Shown piece after piece: positions 1-9,441 of a stretch of 64,000 bases of DNA; position 1 is the stretch's first letter, and each line of letters opens with the position of its first letter. The notes beneath the pieces are model-generated. The model was not told where the DNA came from and ran no database searches. It saw only the letters and a program-made list of their open reading frames with translations. The DNA lies in the NCBI GenBank assembly GCA_963817025.1, contig CAWFML010000005.1, positions 372,001 through 436,000 on the forward strand, given 5' to 3'. The position numbers and the translations under genes were made by a program. The stretch comes from JACMLC01 sp963817025 (lineage in GTDB: Bacteria > Acidobacteriota > Blastocatellia > Pyrinomonadales > Pyrinomonadaceae).

Positions 1-94
1 CGGCGACGCGCGCCGGAGAACACAAGACCAGCGCCGCGAGCGCGAACGCGAGTGTCATTGCATATGGAATCAAACGTCGTCTTTTTCTTAACAT
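1..94 (-). CDS. Exported protein, N-terminal fragment (cut by window edge)
   Basis: Reading leftwards from an ATG at 94 gives MLRKRRRLIPYAMTLAFALA, continuing as a hydrophobic stretch ending near LVLCSPARVA. This is a classic signal peptide: a basic start, a hydrophobic core, and small residues at a likely cleavage site. An AGGA-containing stretch lies just upstream of the ATG. The rest of the gene is outside the window, so the function cannot be named. It runs divergently from the TIR-STAND gene. Confidence 0.6.
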   Translation of the reverse strand, partial: MLRKRRRLIPYAMTLAFALAALVLCSPARVA

Positions 95-386
95 GAAACC
101 TGTCCTAACCTTATAAAAAGCAAATGGCCGTCGGCGCAGCGCTGAAAAGCAAGAGCGTGGGGGACGGCCTAAACTGACCTGTGATTAATCAAAGTACCAT
201 TGATGCCTCTGAGCCATGCGTCGTTGCTTATTGTACCGTAATGTTCCATTTGTCTAAAGCGTGGCCCTGCCCGGATCACAGAGCCGCCGGAGAGCATTAA
301 TCTTTGGGCCATCTTCTGCTATTGTTACGCAGCTTTACTCAACAGGCTTACACGGTTGGATACGCTTCGAGTTCTTTTTAAAATCG

Positions 387-494
387 CTCAACTCCTTTGC
401 GCCTTGAGACTTTCTTTGTTTGCGCCTTTGCGAGAAACGTTGCTGTTTCTCGCAAAGACGCAAAGATCAAAGCAGAAGGCGCAAAGGGGTTGAG
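387..494. repeat. Hairpin repeat, family A (long form)
   Basis: Outer arms (387-403 and 478-494) pair CTCAACTCCTTTGCGCC with its near-complement. Inner arms carry TTTGCGCCTTTGCGAGAAAC facing TTTCTCGCAAAGACGCAAAG, with a short loop near 440. It lies 60 bases upstream of the TIR-STAND gene. The rest of 95-557 shows no convincing gene or other structure. Confidence 0.85.
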
Positions 495-557
495 TGATGC
501 TCTCTCTTTAAGTTTTCTGCTGGCCTCTTAAGTAGTTCTTCTTCTCATGGAGGTGCG

Positions 558-3500
558 ATGACGGAATCGGCTAAGTCTGCGTCGGACGGAACATCTCGAA
601 CAGTGTTCGATGTCTTTCTTTCACACAACAGCAAAGAGAAACCGGCTGTCGAGCGTCTCGCCGAAAAGTTGAAGCGCGAGGCCATTGAGCCGTGGCTCGA
701 TAAATGGTGTCTCAGGCCCGGCGGCGACTGGCAGGATGAACTCGCAGATGGTCTCAAAGCTTCTTCTGCGTGCGCCGTCTTCGTCGGCCCGCACGGGATT
801 GGCGACTGGGAGCGAATGGAATTCAAGCTGGCGACAGACCGTATGGCGAAGGATAGAAACTTTCGCGTCTTTCTGGTACTGCTCCCGGAGTTGCCAGAGC
901 CTTTTGATACCAGCGGCCTGCCGCCGTTTCTGAGCACGCGCACGTGGGTGGATTTGCGGAAAGGCATCTCAGACCCGCGCGGATTTCAGCTCTTGATTAA
1001 TGCCGTCAAGGGAATCGCGCCCGGCCCGCAAATACAGATCGAGCCGCGCAACGACATCTGCCCTTATCGCGGGCTGCAAGCTTTTGATGAAGAGCATGCT
1101 GAATTCTTCTTCGGGCGCGACGGCGATATACAGCGGCTGGTCGAGAAGTTGAAGACCGCGCGTTTTCTAGCAGTCCTCGGCCCTTCCGGCAGCGGCAAGT
1201 CTTCGATTGTGCGCGCCGGTTTGATTCCTGCCATTCGCAAGGGAGCTTTACCTGCCAGCGACACCTGGGCTGTTCGCACTTTCACGCCCGGCGCGCGTCC
1301 TCTGACCTCGCTGGCCGCAAATCTGACGCGGCTTTATCCGCAATTAGCTGTCGGCAAAACTCTGGACGAGTTGAGCGCGGACGAGCGCACGCTGCACCTC
1401 ACGACCTCCGTGGCCCTCGCAGACCGCCCGCCCTCGGAGCAGGTCGTCTGGGTCGTAGACCAGTTTGAAGAAGTCTTTACGCTGTGTCATGACGAAACCG
1501 AACGCGCGCAGTTTATCTCGAACCTGCTCTATGCGGCCCTGATTCCCGGTGGCCGCAGCATGGTGCTGCTCACGATGCGAGCGGACTTTTACCAGAAGTG
1601 TGCTGCGTATCCTGAACTCTCGACGCAAATCTCCGCGCAACAATCTCTGGTCAGCCCGATGAGCACGGACGGCTTGCGACAGGCGATTCAAGAGCCTGCG
1701 TGGCGCGTCGCTTTAGAGTTTGAGCCGGGGCTGATTGAAACCATCCTCGATGATGTCGAGAGCCAGCCCGGAGCTTTGCCTTTATTGGAACATGCCCTGC
1801 TTGAGTTGTGGGAGCGTCGGCGCGGGCGCATGCTCACGCTTGAGGCATACAGGGAAAGCGGCGGGGTCGAGGGCGCGATTGCACGGCGGGCAGATGCTAT
1901 CTACGAAACATTTGATGCAGAGCAACAAGGGATTGTGCGGCGCGTCATGCTGCGTCTGACACAGCCCGGCGAAGGCACGGAAGACACGCGGCGGCGCGCG
2001 ACGATGAGCGAACTCATCACGCGGCCCGAAGAGACGGAGAAGGTGCAATCGGTCGTCAAGGAGATGACGGACGCGCGCTTGCTGATGACGGACAGCAGCG
2101 AGAACGCGGCAGCGCAGGTCGTTGATGTCTCGCACGAAGCCTTGATTCGCGGCTGGCCGCGCCTGCGTAAATGGATAGAGGAAGACAGGCACGGCCTGCG
2201 CGTGCATCGCCGCCTGACCGAAGCCGCGCAGGAATGGCAGCGACTGAATCGTGATGAGAGCCTGCTCTTTCGCGGCTCGCGTCTGGCCCAGACGGCAGAG
2301 TGGCGCGAGCGCAATCAGGGCGCGCTCAACGAGCTGGAAAGAGAATTTCTCGATACGGGAGTAGCTTTGCAGACCAGAGACCGCGTGGCTGCACAGAGGC
2401 GCACGCGCTTCATCGTCAGCGGACTCGTCATCGCGCTTTTGTTGATTAGCCTCGCTTCCATCTACGCTTTTATACAGAGCCGCATTGCGATACTGAGCGG
2501 CACGGAATCCCGCGCACGCGAGTTGGCGGCAAACGCGAGGGAGCAACTTCCCGTCAATCCCGAACTCGGCCTGCTCCTCGCGGTCGAGGCGGCGAAGACG
2601 AAGCAGACCACAGAGACCGAGAACGCGCTCCGGCAGGCGCTCGTCAAATCGCCCGTGCGCGTGCTCAACGTGGGCAAGTCGGCTGCCACTATGACGGCTG
2701 TTTTCAGTCCTGATAGCAAACGAATTATGACGTTCAGGGACGATAAAATTCAGGTCTGGGATTGGGAGAGCGGGCGCAGCCTCTTTGAGCTGCAACACGA
2801 CGGGCGTTTTGCGGAACCCGTATACAGCCCTGACGGCAAGCTCATCGCCACCGTCGTCAAAGGCATCATCATGATCTCGGATGCAGGCACAGGCAATAGC
2901 ATCTCTCAATGGAAATTAAATGAAGGAAACGAGGACTCTGAGGAGTCTGCGAGCTACTTAACCTTTAGCCCCGACAGTAAATTTTTTCTGGTCTATGACG
3001 GGACGCTGCGAGTGCATGAGGTCGGCAGCGGTCGCCGCGTCACTGAGCTGAGGGGCTTCAGTCCGAAATTCAGCCGCGACGGAAAGCTCTTGCTGACTAA
3101 AGAGGAGCCGCCGGTAGTAGAGCCGAAGCTGGTGTCCGGGATATTGATCGTCTACGACACGCAAAGCTGGCAGCCTGTAACCGAAATAAAAACGACGGGC
3201 GAGGAAGATGACGTACCATTTGGCGACCTCAGTTTTGATGGCGAGTATGTGGTCGCAGGCAGCGGCGAAGGCGGCATTCTTCTCTACAAGTTGAACGGCA
3301 AGCGCGCCCTGCAAGTGCAAAAGGATGCCAAAGAGATTGTTCTGCGGCTCGCCATGTTCAGTCCTGATGGAAAGCTGGTTGCTGCCGACTGGAACGGAGA
3401 CTTGCAGGTTTGGAATGTAGCCGGTTGGCGCAGGGAGCATCTCAATGATGCCTCAAGCCGCTTATCCGGCCTAGAGTTTAGTCCTGACAGCAGGTTTATC

Positions 3501-4817
3501 TTAACTGTGCAAGATTCCGCATGGCTCTACGATGCGAGGTCTTTTGAAAAGCGTCTCGTGGCAGAGTTAAGCGGCGGGAGCGGCCTGCCAATCAATGATG
3601 CCAACTTTAGCCCGGATGGAAAATACCTCTTGACGGCAAACGCAGACGGCACGGTCTTCATTTGGGACATGAACGTCTGGCGTAATCCGTCCGAGACGAA
3701 ACTTGCGCTCGGCGAGATGGATAACGTGATTGCTCAAGGCAAGACGGCGGTCTTCAGCCCGGACGGAAAATTTGTGGTCATGACCGACCCCAATTCCTCT
3801 GACGAACAGTTCCGCGACGCGGCGCGTGTGCTGGATGTGGCGAGCGGTCGCGTCGTCAACACCCTCTCCGTGAAAGGCTCTATAGAGTCTGCTGTGTTCA
3901 GCCCGGACAGCAAGCTGCTTCTGACAATTCCTTATTCCGATACTACTGTGCGAGTGTGGGAGGTCAGCAGCGGGCGCAGCCTCTCTGAACTAAAGACACT
4001 GGATTTTGTGAAAGGCGCGGGGCTTGGCACGGCGGTGTTGGCTGCGGCCTTTAGCCCTGACAATAAACGCGTCGTCACCGCGAGCCATAACGAGGCGTTG
4101 ATCTGGGACGCGCAGAGCGGAAAGCTTCTCGAACAGGTGCAGGCCAACAGCCAGAAACGGGACGCGTTGCGCAGCGTGGCCTTTAGTCCTGACGGTAAAT
4201 TACTTTTGATGGTCGTCGAGGGCAAGGCGCAGGTCTGGGATACCGTCAAGAAAAGCATGCTGTTTGAGACGAGTGGAAGCGAAGAGATAAAGAAAGCTTT
4301 TTTCAGTCCTGACGGCAAGCTGATTTTTAATTGGAAGGTAGGCGAAAAGTTTGGCGACGGGGATGATAACGAAACAAAGAGCGCGCCGCCCGAAGTGAGA
4401 GATGCCGCCACAGGGCGCGTCCTCTTTGAATTACGCGGCCATACCGATCAGGTCTCAAGCGCGTCGTTCAGCCCTGACAGCAAGTATCTCGTGACGACTG
4501 GCGCGTTCTACAGGAATCTGGGCGGCGCGGCTGGCGGCGTCAGCTTCGTGCCATACGGGGCGAACATAGTTCGCGTCTGGGACATGAGCAGCGGAAGCAC
4601 TTTCTACGAATTCAAGGGACTGAATACTCCGATGCTGGCCGGGACGTTTAGCCCCGATGGAAAGTCCGTCATGGCCTGCTCCAATGACGGAACGGTGCTG
4701 ACGTATTCCTGTGAGATGTGCGTCTCGCATGACGAGCTAATCAAGCTGGCGGGCAAGCGCAACGTGAGACCGCTTACGCCCGACGAGCGCGCCAGATACC
4801 TGCACGAGGAACAGTAA
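558..4817 (+). CDS. TIR-nSTAND-WD40 protein, probable immune or signalling NTPase
   Basis: This is an NLR-like protein of 1419 aa. Residues about 15-150 form a TIR domain that opens with FDVFLSHNSKE (17-27). Trp84 is followed four residues later by Glu88, the spacing of the NAD-cleaving glutamate in TIR NADases. Residues about 167-600 are an nSTAND1-type NTPase with CPYRGLQAFDEE (168-179), Walker A GPSGSGKSS (208-216) and Walker B VVWVVDQFEE (296-305). One membrane helix lies near 616-640. WD40-like blades with recurring FSPDGK/FSPDSK fill about 707-1395. GGAGG sits four bases before the ATG. In known families the C-terminal repeats sense a ligand, the STAND module oligomerises and the TIR destroys NAD; that this copy is an anti-phage protein is inference. 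It appears to stand alone. Confidence 0.88.
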   Translation: MTESAKSASDGTSRTVFDVFLSHNSKEKPAVERLAEKLKREAIEPWLDKWCLRPGGDWQDELADGLKASSACAVFVGPHGIGDWERMEFKLATDRMAKDRNFRVFLVLLPELPEPFDTSGLPPFLSTRTWVDLRKGISDPRGFQLLINAVKGIAPGPQIQIEPRNDICPYRGLQAFDEEHAEFFFGRDGDIQRLVEKLKTARFLAVLGPSGSGKSSIVRAGLIPAIRKGALPASDTWAVRTFTPGARPLTSLAANLTRLYPQLAVGKTLDELSADERTLHLTTSVALADRPPSEQVVWVVDQFEEVFTLCHDETERAQFISNLLYAALIPGGRSMVLLTMRADFYQKCAAYPELSTQISAQQSLVSPMSTDGLRQAIQEPAWRVALEFEPGLIETILDDVESQPGALPLLEHALLELWERRRGRMLTLEAYRESGGVEGAIARRADAIYETFDAEQQGIVRRVMLRLTQPGEGTEDTRRRATMSELITRPEETEKVQSVVKEMTDARLLMTDSSENAAAQVVDVSHEALIRGWPRLRKWIEEDRHGLRVHRRLTEAAQEWQRLNRDESLLFRGSRLAQTAEWRERNQGALNELEREFLDTGVALQTRDRVAAQRRTRFIVSGLVIALLLISLASIYAFIQSRIAILSGTESRARELAANAREQLPVNPELGLLLAVEAAKTKQTTETENALRQALVKSPVRVLNVGKSAATMTAVFSPDSKRIMTFRDDKIQVWDWESGRSLFELQHDGRFAEPVYSPDGKLIATVVKGIIMISDAGTGNSISQWKLNEGNEDSEESASYLTFSPDSKFFLVYDGTLRVHEVGSGRRVTELRGFSPKFSRDGKLLLTKEEPPVVEPKLVSGILIVYDTQSWQPVTEIKTTGEEDDVPFGDLSFDGEYVVAGSGEGGILLYKLNGKRALQVQKDAKEIVLRLAMFSPDGKLVAADWNGDLQVWNVAGWRREHLNDASSRLSGLEFSPDSRFILTVQDSAWLYDARSFEKRLVAELSGGSGLPINDANFSPDGKYLLTANADGTVFIWDMNVWRNPSETKLALGEMDNVIAQGKTAVFSPDGKFVVMTDPNSSDEQFRDAARVLDVASGRVVNTLSVKGSIESAVFSPDSKLLLTIPYSDTTVRVWEVSSGRSLSELKTLDFVKGAGLGTAVLAAAFSPDNKRVVTASHNEALIWDAQSGKLLEQVQANSQKRDALRSVAFSPDGKLLLMVVEGKAQVWDTVKKSMLFETSGSEEIKKAFFSPDGKLIFNWKVGEKFGDGDDNETKSAPPEVRDAATGRVLFELRGHTDQVSSASFSPDSKYLVTTGAFYRNLGGAAGGVSFVPYGANIVRVWDMSSGSTFYEFKGLNTPMLAGTFSPDGKSVMACSNDGTVLTYSCEMCVSHDELIKLAGKRNVRPLTPDERARYLHEEQ

Positions 4818-4866
4818 GGGATAGATAAAATATGCTAATCGGGAGTAGGGCAGGAATGAAAGGCAT

Positions 4867-4962
4867 CTCCTTTGCGCTCTTTGCGTGCTCTTCTTTGGTC
4901 TTTGCGGTTAAAGGCTTTTTTAACGCAAAGGACGCAAAGTGTTTCGCCAAGAGCGCAAAGAA
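4867..4962. repeat. Hairpin repeat, family A variant (TTAA loop)
   Basis: Arms built from CTTTGCGCTCTTTGCG and CTTTGCGGTTAA face TTAACGCAAAGGACGCAAAG and GAGCGCAAAG. The variant with a GGTTAA...TTAACG centre recurs near 22677 and 36684. It lies between the TIR-STAND gene and the glycosyltransferase gene. Confidence 0.8.
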
Positions 4963-4984
4963 ATTCTCTATTCTTGATTAGCAG

Positions 4985-6472
4985 ATGATAGCTGGCCCGG
5001 CAAAAAACCTTAAATTCTGGCTCGCGTTGATTCTCGTCTCAGGAGTCCCCAGAATCCTCGCGGCTTTTCTGCTCCCGAACGCTTTTGGAGATGCTTACGT
5101 TTATATCAGGGATGTAGGCGCGCTCGGCGAAAAGCTCTCCGCAGGGACTTTCACACTGACAGACCTGTACGGCTTCTGGCTTCCGCTTTATCAACTCATC
5201 TGCGCGGTCTTGAGCGTCTTCGCAGGCCATCCATATTATGTGGCGAAACTGGTGTCTGCGCTCTTTGGCGTGGGCATCTGCTTGCTGGTCTATGACCTCA
5301 GCCTGCGTCTGACTGCGAATCGCAAGGCGGCTCTGCTGACCTTTGCGCTGATTGCCCTGAGTCCGCTGCACATTTTCAACTCGGCCTCGGCGATGACGGA
5401 CATCCCGCACGCTTTTTTCGTCATGGCAGGCGTCTATTTTGTCTTGCAGAAACGCTGGCTCCTGTCTGCCGTCATGATCGCGCTGGCGGGGCTGACGCGC
5501 GTGGACAGTTGGCCCCTGATCGCTTTGATTCCGGCGCTTCAGTTGATTGAAGAACGGCGCGTCTCACCCGTCGCCTGTATTATTCTTTTGTTCCCGCCGC
5601 TCTTCTGGTTTTACGTTTCATGGAAAGCGACAGGCGATTGGCTAGCCTGTTTCCGTGCGCGCAAGCAATATATGGACTGGCTGCTCGCGGTCAATCCGGG
5701 CCTCGCCAGCTTCTCGCTCAAAGGCATCGCGCGCGACGCGGGCGCGATGCTGCTCTCGGCAGATGCGGCAGTCCTGGCAGCCTGCTTCGTTGGAGCATGG
5801 CTGGCCCTCAGGCGCACGACGCTTTCCGCAGCCGTGCGCGAACCGGCAAACGCACGCCCCGCTTTGATTGTCAATCTCTTTTTTTTCATCTTCCTGAGCT
5901 TTATCGTCCTTGCGTATCTGACGCACAAACAGCCTATTATCTTCCCGCGTTATGGTCTGATTAATTTCGCGCTGGGGCTTCCGCTGCTTCCGTGGACGTT
6001 TCTGAAGCTAACGGAGAGCAGACCGCATTGGAGGCGCAGTCTCCTGCATGCAGTCATCTCCGTCTGTCTTTTGAATGCGAGCATACAACTCATCTACTCT
6101 GCCGGTTACATCAACAGGGAATACACATACGCCACGGTCGCCGCTTATCTTCGTGCACAATTTGACCCGAACTCCGGCGCACGCATCTTTAGCGATGAGG
6201 GCACAGTGCTGGCCGTCTCCGGCATTCCGCCGGAAAAATTTCTCTCTTCGGCAGACGCGCCGGCAGAGCGCGAGGGATTCCTGAATTATCTGAAGGAAAA
6301 GAATGTGGAATATCTGGTCTTTGTTGACCGCACCGGCTCGACGCCCGCAAAGCTCTTTCCCGAACTCAAGCACGGCGCGGGAAGCGAGCTGTTCCAACCA
6401 GTCCTGCATGCAGACTCAGGATTCTTACACGCAGACATCTGGCTTTACAGGATTCATGCGCCAAAGAAATGA
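4985..6472 (+). CDS. Membrane glycosyltransferase, GT39/PMT-like
   Basis: A 495-aa polytopic membrane protein. Its layout matches lipid-linked-sugar glycosyltransferases of the PMT/ArnT (GT39, GT-C) type: a first helix, an early acidic loop (FGDAYVYIRD near 34-43), roughly ten further hydrophobic segments, and a soluble C-terminal part from about 390. The region around TDIPHAFFVMAGVYF (138-152) resembles the conserved second-loop area of that group. The sugar and acceptor cannot be read. It probably acts at the inner membrane on the periplasmic side. The family-level call is fairly safe; the exact reaction is not. Confidence 0.7.
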   Translation: MIAGPAKNLKFWLALILVSGVPRILAAFLLPNAFGDAYVYIRDVGALGEKLSAGTFTLTDLYGFWLPLYQLICAVLSVFAGHPYYVAKLVSALFGVGICLLVYDLSLRLTANRKAALLTFALIALSPLHIFNSASAMTDIPHAFFVMAGVYFVLQKRWLLSAVMIALAGLTRVDSWPLIALIPALQLIEERRVSPVACIILLFPPLFWFYVSWKATGDWLACFRARKQYMDWLLAVNPGLASFSLKGIARDAGAMLLSADAAVLAACFVGAWLALRRTTLSAAVREPANARPALIVNLFFFIFLSFIVLAYLTHKQPIIFPRYGLINFALGLPLLPWTFLKLTESRPHWRRSLLHAVISVCLLNASIQLIYSAGYINREYTYATVAAYLRAQFDPNSGARIFSDEGTVLAVSGIPPEKFLSSADAPAEREGFLNYLKEKNVEYLVFVDRTGSTPAKLFPELKHGAGSELFQPVLHADSGFLHADIWLYRIHAPKK

Positions 6473-6581
6473 CGCCCGCGCATATTTGAAAACGAATTTT
6501 CTTGTCGAAGGCGGCTCGAAACTCTAACCCGACACAATGAAGATGCTTTGACAGCGTTAGTGTATTCTTTGGATAGCGTCC

Positions 6582-6616
6582 AAAACAAAAACAGCCACCT
6601 CTCGCGGGTGACTGTT
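6582..6616 (-). terminator. Terminator after tRNA-Glu
   Basis: On the minus strand a hairpin (6591-6615, stem ACAG..CACC/GGTG..CTGT with one mismatch) is followed by a T-rich run (TTTTGTTTT). It lies just downstream of the tRNA. Confidence 0.7.
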
Positions 6617-6634
6617 CTTTGTTGAAATTATAAG

Positions 6635-6710
<76 letters not shown>

Positions 6711-7002
6711 GCAAAAGAGTTTCAAGCCTTAGAGACACAGCATGAGTTCTACTTCAGGTGTGGCCGGAAGTTTTGCTCTAGAGCGGCTCTCTGGATGACT
6801 TATTGACAAGTTATCCTACATCATAAAGGCTGTCAACCGCTCAAGCTTTGGCATGCAGGTGCGTCCTGTCCTGATGGCTTTCCGCGTGTCGAAGTTCGCG
6901 GCACAGAGTCCGTCATAAGCTTTCGCCGGGGCAAAAAAACTTTTTATCTTCTTCTTATCAAAGGTTAGAATCAGTTAGTGTTAACCAAAGACCTTGAGGC
7001 TG
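6711..7002. other. Intergenic region between tRNA-Glu and TPR gene
   Basis: It contains TTGACA (6803-6808) and, on the other strand, a second TTGACA (6831-6836), forming a 34-base inverted pair. Neither has a convincing -10 box at normal spacing. Nothing else is clear. Confidence 0.4.
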
Positions 7003-8451
7003 ATGCCCGTGCTGCGTAGAGAAAAGATGATGAAGAAATCCTGTTCGATATTATGCGCTGCCATCGCGTTGATGATTTCATTTCTGCCTGCGACGTGTGG
7101 GGGTTCGGCGCGGGCGCAGGACTGGGGCGGCGCGCAGGGCGGGGGAACGCATGAGAGCACAGGCGCGCAGGATTTGGGTGGCGGCGCGCAGGGAGCAGCC
7201 GCACGGCGCGCGGGCATCAAGCGGCCTGTGGCAAGACGCGCCGCCGGAACGCCTGCTCAGGCCAACAGAAACACGCGCCGGTCGCGCTTGAGCGCGGAAG
7301 ATTATGTCGAACAGGGAGATGAACTGGCGCAGGCGGGCAAATACACAGAGGCTCTGGCGGCTTATCAACAGGCCATCCGGCTCGACCAGAATTATGCTGA
7401 CGCGTATTTCGGGCTGGGCAATGCTCATCGCTCGCTCAAACAATATGCAGAAGCTGTCATGGCATTCGGGCAGGCCGTGCGCCTCAATCCTTCTTACACA
7501 GATGCCTACTATCTGCTCGGCTGGGTTCATAACGAGCTGGGGCAGTTTACGAAGGCGATTGGCGCGCTCAAACAGTCTGTGCGGCTCAAAGCGGATGATG
7601 CGGAATCCTATAACGAGCTGGGCTATGCTCATCAGAAGCTCGGTCGCAATTCCGAAGCGATTGCGGCTTATAGAGAGGCCGTGCGGCTCAAGCCTGATAA
7701 CGCCCCCGCATTCTTCGCGCTCGGCGACATCTATTATTCCGGCACGCGGCAGTATGAGCTGGCGGTCGAAGCCTACAGGCAGGGACTGGTGCTGGACCAG
7801 AACAACGCGACCGCGCTTTATAATGTCGGCTGGTCTTTGAACGAGCTTGGCAAGTATGCGGAGGCCCTGACCTCGCTCACACAGGCCGTGCGTCTCAAGG
7901 CTGATTATGTCGCTGCTTACAACGAGCTTGGCTATGCTTATCACAAACTGGGGCGGACGCAGGAGGCCATCGAAACATACAAGCAAGGCATCCGTCTCAA
8001 TTCGAGCAACGGGCGAGGCTATGCAGGTCTCGGCGATATTTATTACGCGGCGGAGCAATACGCGCAGGCCATAGAGCCATACAGGCAGGCGCTGAGGCTC
8101 AATCCGAACGATGTGAAGCTCCTCTATAACATGGGCTTCATCTACAACGACCTCAAACGCTACGAAGAAGCCGTCGCGCCGCTCGAACAGGCCGTGCGGC
8201 TCAAGCCTGAACTTGCCAAAGCACACAGCGAGCTTGGCTATACTTTCCAGCACCTGAGCAGGTTTCAGGAGGCCATCGCTGCCTACAAGCAAGCCATCCG
8301 TCTCGCGCCCGATTTTGAACTCGCGCACTACTATCTCGGCCTGACCTATCTCGCGCTCGATGACCGTAACGGCGCGTTGGCAGAGCACAAGATTTTACAG
8401 AATCTCAAATCGAAATACGCGGCGAATCTCTATAACTCGATCAATAAATAA
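7003..8451 (+). CDS. Exported TPR-repeat protein
   Basis: About 482 aa. A signal peptide (hydrophobic core in MMKKSCSILCAAIALMISFL) is followed by a Gly/Ala/Gln-rich linker. From about residue 95 to the end there are ten to eleven consecutive 34-residue TPR units; the recurring pattern is YxxLGxxxxxLGxxxEAIxAYxQAVRLxP. TPR solenoids bind protein partners; no enzymatic domain is present. Start choice: ATG 7003 has GAGG a few bases upstream; ATG 7027 would also leave the signal peptide intact. It probably acts in the periplasm as a scaffold. Confidence 0.8.
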   Translation: MPVLRREKMMKKSCSILCAAIALMISFLPATCGGSARAQDWGGAQGGGTHESTGAQDLGGGAQGAAARRAGIKRPVARRAAGTPAQANRNTRRSRLSAEDYVEQGDELAQAGKYTEALAAYQQAIRLDQNYADAYFGLGNAHRSLKQYAEAVMAFGQAVRLNPSYTDAYYLLGWVHNELGQFTKAIGALKQSVRLKADDAESYNELGYAHQKLGRNSEAIAAYREAVRLKPDNAPAFFALGDIYYSGTRQYELAVEAYRQGLVLDQNNATALYNVGWSLNELGKYAEALTSLTQAVRLKADYVAAYNELGYAYHKLGRTQEAIETYKQGIRLNSSNGRGYAGLGDIYYAAEQYAQAIEPYRQALRLNPNDVKLLYNMGFIYNDLKRYEEAVAPLEQAVRLKPELAKAHSELGYTFQHLSRFQEAIAAYKQAIRLAPDFELAHYYLGLTYLALDDRNGALAEHKILQNLKSKYAANLYNSINK

Positions 8452-8482
8452 GCATCCGTGCCAAGCCATTTCTAAATCAGAG

Positions 8483-8594
8483 TTAGCCACAGAGAACACA
8501 GAGCACACAGAGGTAAAAAGAAAGATTTCAAGTTCAGTATCTCAAATTTGAAATCATTTCCTGTCTCTGTGTGCTCTGTGTGCTCTGTGGCTAA
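8483..8594. repeat. Hairpin repeat, single type W
   Basis: The left arm 8483-8512 (starts TTAGCCACAGAGAACACAG) pairs with the right arm 8565-8594 (ends GCTCTGTGGCTAA), about 30 bp nearly perfect, with a 52-base AT-rich loop. As in the other elements here, the arms are made of short internal repeats (CACAGAG). Beyond it, 8595-8859 shows no gene or clear signal. Confidence 0.8.
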
Positions 8595-8859
8595 TCTACG
8601 TCTTTTACTTCATCAGTCAAAATTCCTACAGGCAAAGCCACCCGATTCTGCAAAGCCGCATCCCACCGACGAGACTGAAAGTTCACAGGAAAATATTTAC
8701 CGGCGTCCTGCCTGTAAGATAAATCTTTGCACAGGAAAATCTCTGCCAAATAAAAATTATCCGGCGAGGCATATCTTTTGCGGCCTTGCCGGTAATAACT
8801 AACAGGAGCTTGCGTACTTAGAGCGCGGCTCTCGCGTTCAAAAGGCTGGCCCAACACGA

Positions 8860-9441
8860 ATGACCGACGAGGAATTGCTGAATCAGGCGAGTCGCGGCGA
8901 TGAAGCGGCGTTTCTGGAATTGTACGAGCGTCACAGGGCGGCTGTGTATCGTTTCGCCTATCGCCTGCTCGGCTCCGTAGAGGTGTCAGAGGATATAGCG
9001 CATGATTGCTTTTTGAGTTTGATTAAACACCCGCAAAGATTCGACGCCGCGCGCGGGACGCTCCTGCGCACATACCTCTTCGCGGCGGCGCGCAATCTGG
9101 CGATGAAACATCTGCGCCGCGTGGGGCAGGATGTCTCTGTCGATGAACTCGTCGAAGAGCCTGCGATGTTTGAAGCACAACCCCTGCATCAATTGCTCGA
9201 TGAAGAGGTCGCGCAACTGGTGCAGAGAGCCGTGAATCTGTTGCCGCCTTTGCAGCGCGAGGCTCTGGTCTTATTCGAGTATGAAGAATTGCCGCTCTCG
9301 GAGATTGCCGGAATCGTCTGTGCTGATGTGGGAACGGTCAAGGCGCGGCTGTATCGCGCGCGGCAGGGTTTGAAGCGAACGCTCTCGCCTTATTTCCGCG
9401 AGCGCGCGGAGACACTTGCTCTGGAAGGGGCATGCAAATGA
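8860..9441 (+). CDS. ECF-type RNA polymerase sigma factor
   Basis: 193 aa. Region 2 covers about residues 8-80 (LYERHRAAVYRFAYRLLG, then RTYLFAAARNLAMKHLRR). Region 4 covers about 118-178, with LPPLQREALVLFEYEELPLS and the recognition helix GTVKARLYRARQGLK. The length is normal for an ECF sigma. The stop codon overlaps the next gene by 10 bases, so the two are translationally coupled. The neighbour carries a membrane segment and a TonB domain and is the obvious candidate regulator. Confidence 0.92.
   Translation: MTDEELLNQASRGDEAAFLELYERHRAAVYRFAYRLLGSVEVSEDIAHDCFLSLIKHPQRFDAARGTLLRTYLFAAARNLAMKHLRRVGQDVSVDELVEEPAMFEAQPLHQLLDEEVAQLVQRAVNLLPPLQREALVLFEYEELPLSEIAGIVCADVGTVKARLYRARQGLKRTLSPYFRERAETLALEGACK

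Noticed and set aside
1782..2909. 375-aa minus-strand frame inside the TIR-STAND gene
   Set aside because: Composition rich in His, Arg and Cys with no motif; a shadow frame of the opposite coding strand in GC-rich DNA.
6803..6836. Pair of TTGACA boxes on opposite strands as a divergent promoter
   Set aside because: The boxes face each other and neither has a -10 element at 16-18 bases, so promoter function could not be supported.
7078..8388. 436-aa minus-strand frame opposite the TPR gene
   Set aside because: It mirrors the TPR repeat period, has no ribosome site and no protein family features.
8548..8802. Open frame of 84 aa on the plus strand
   Set aside because: It starts inside hairpin repeat W, has odd composition (repeated Cys-Ser-Val) and no ribosome site.
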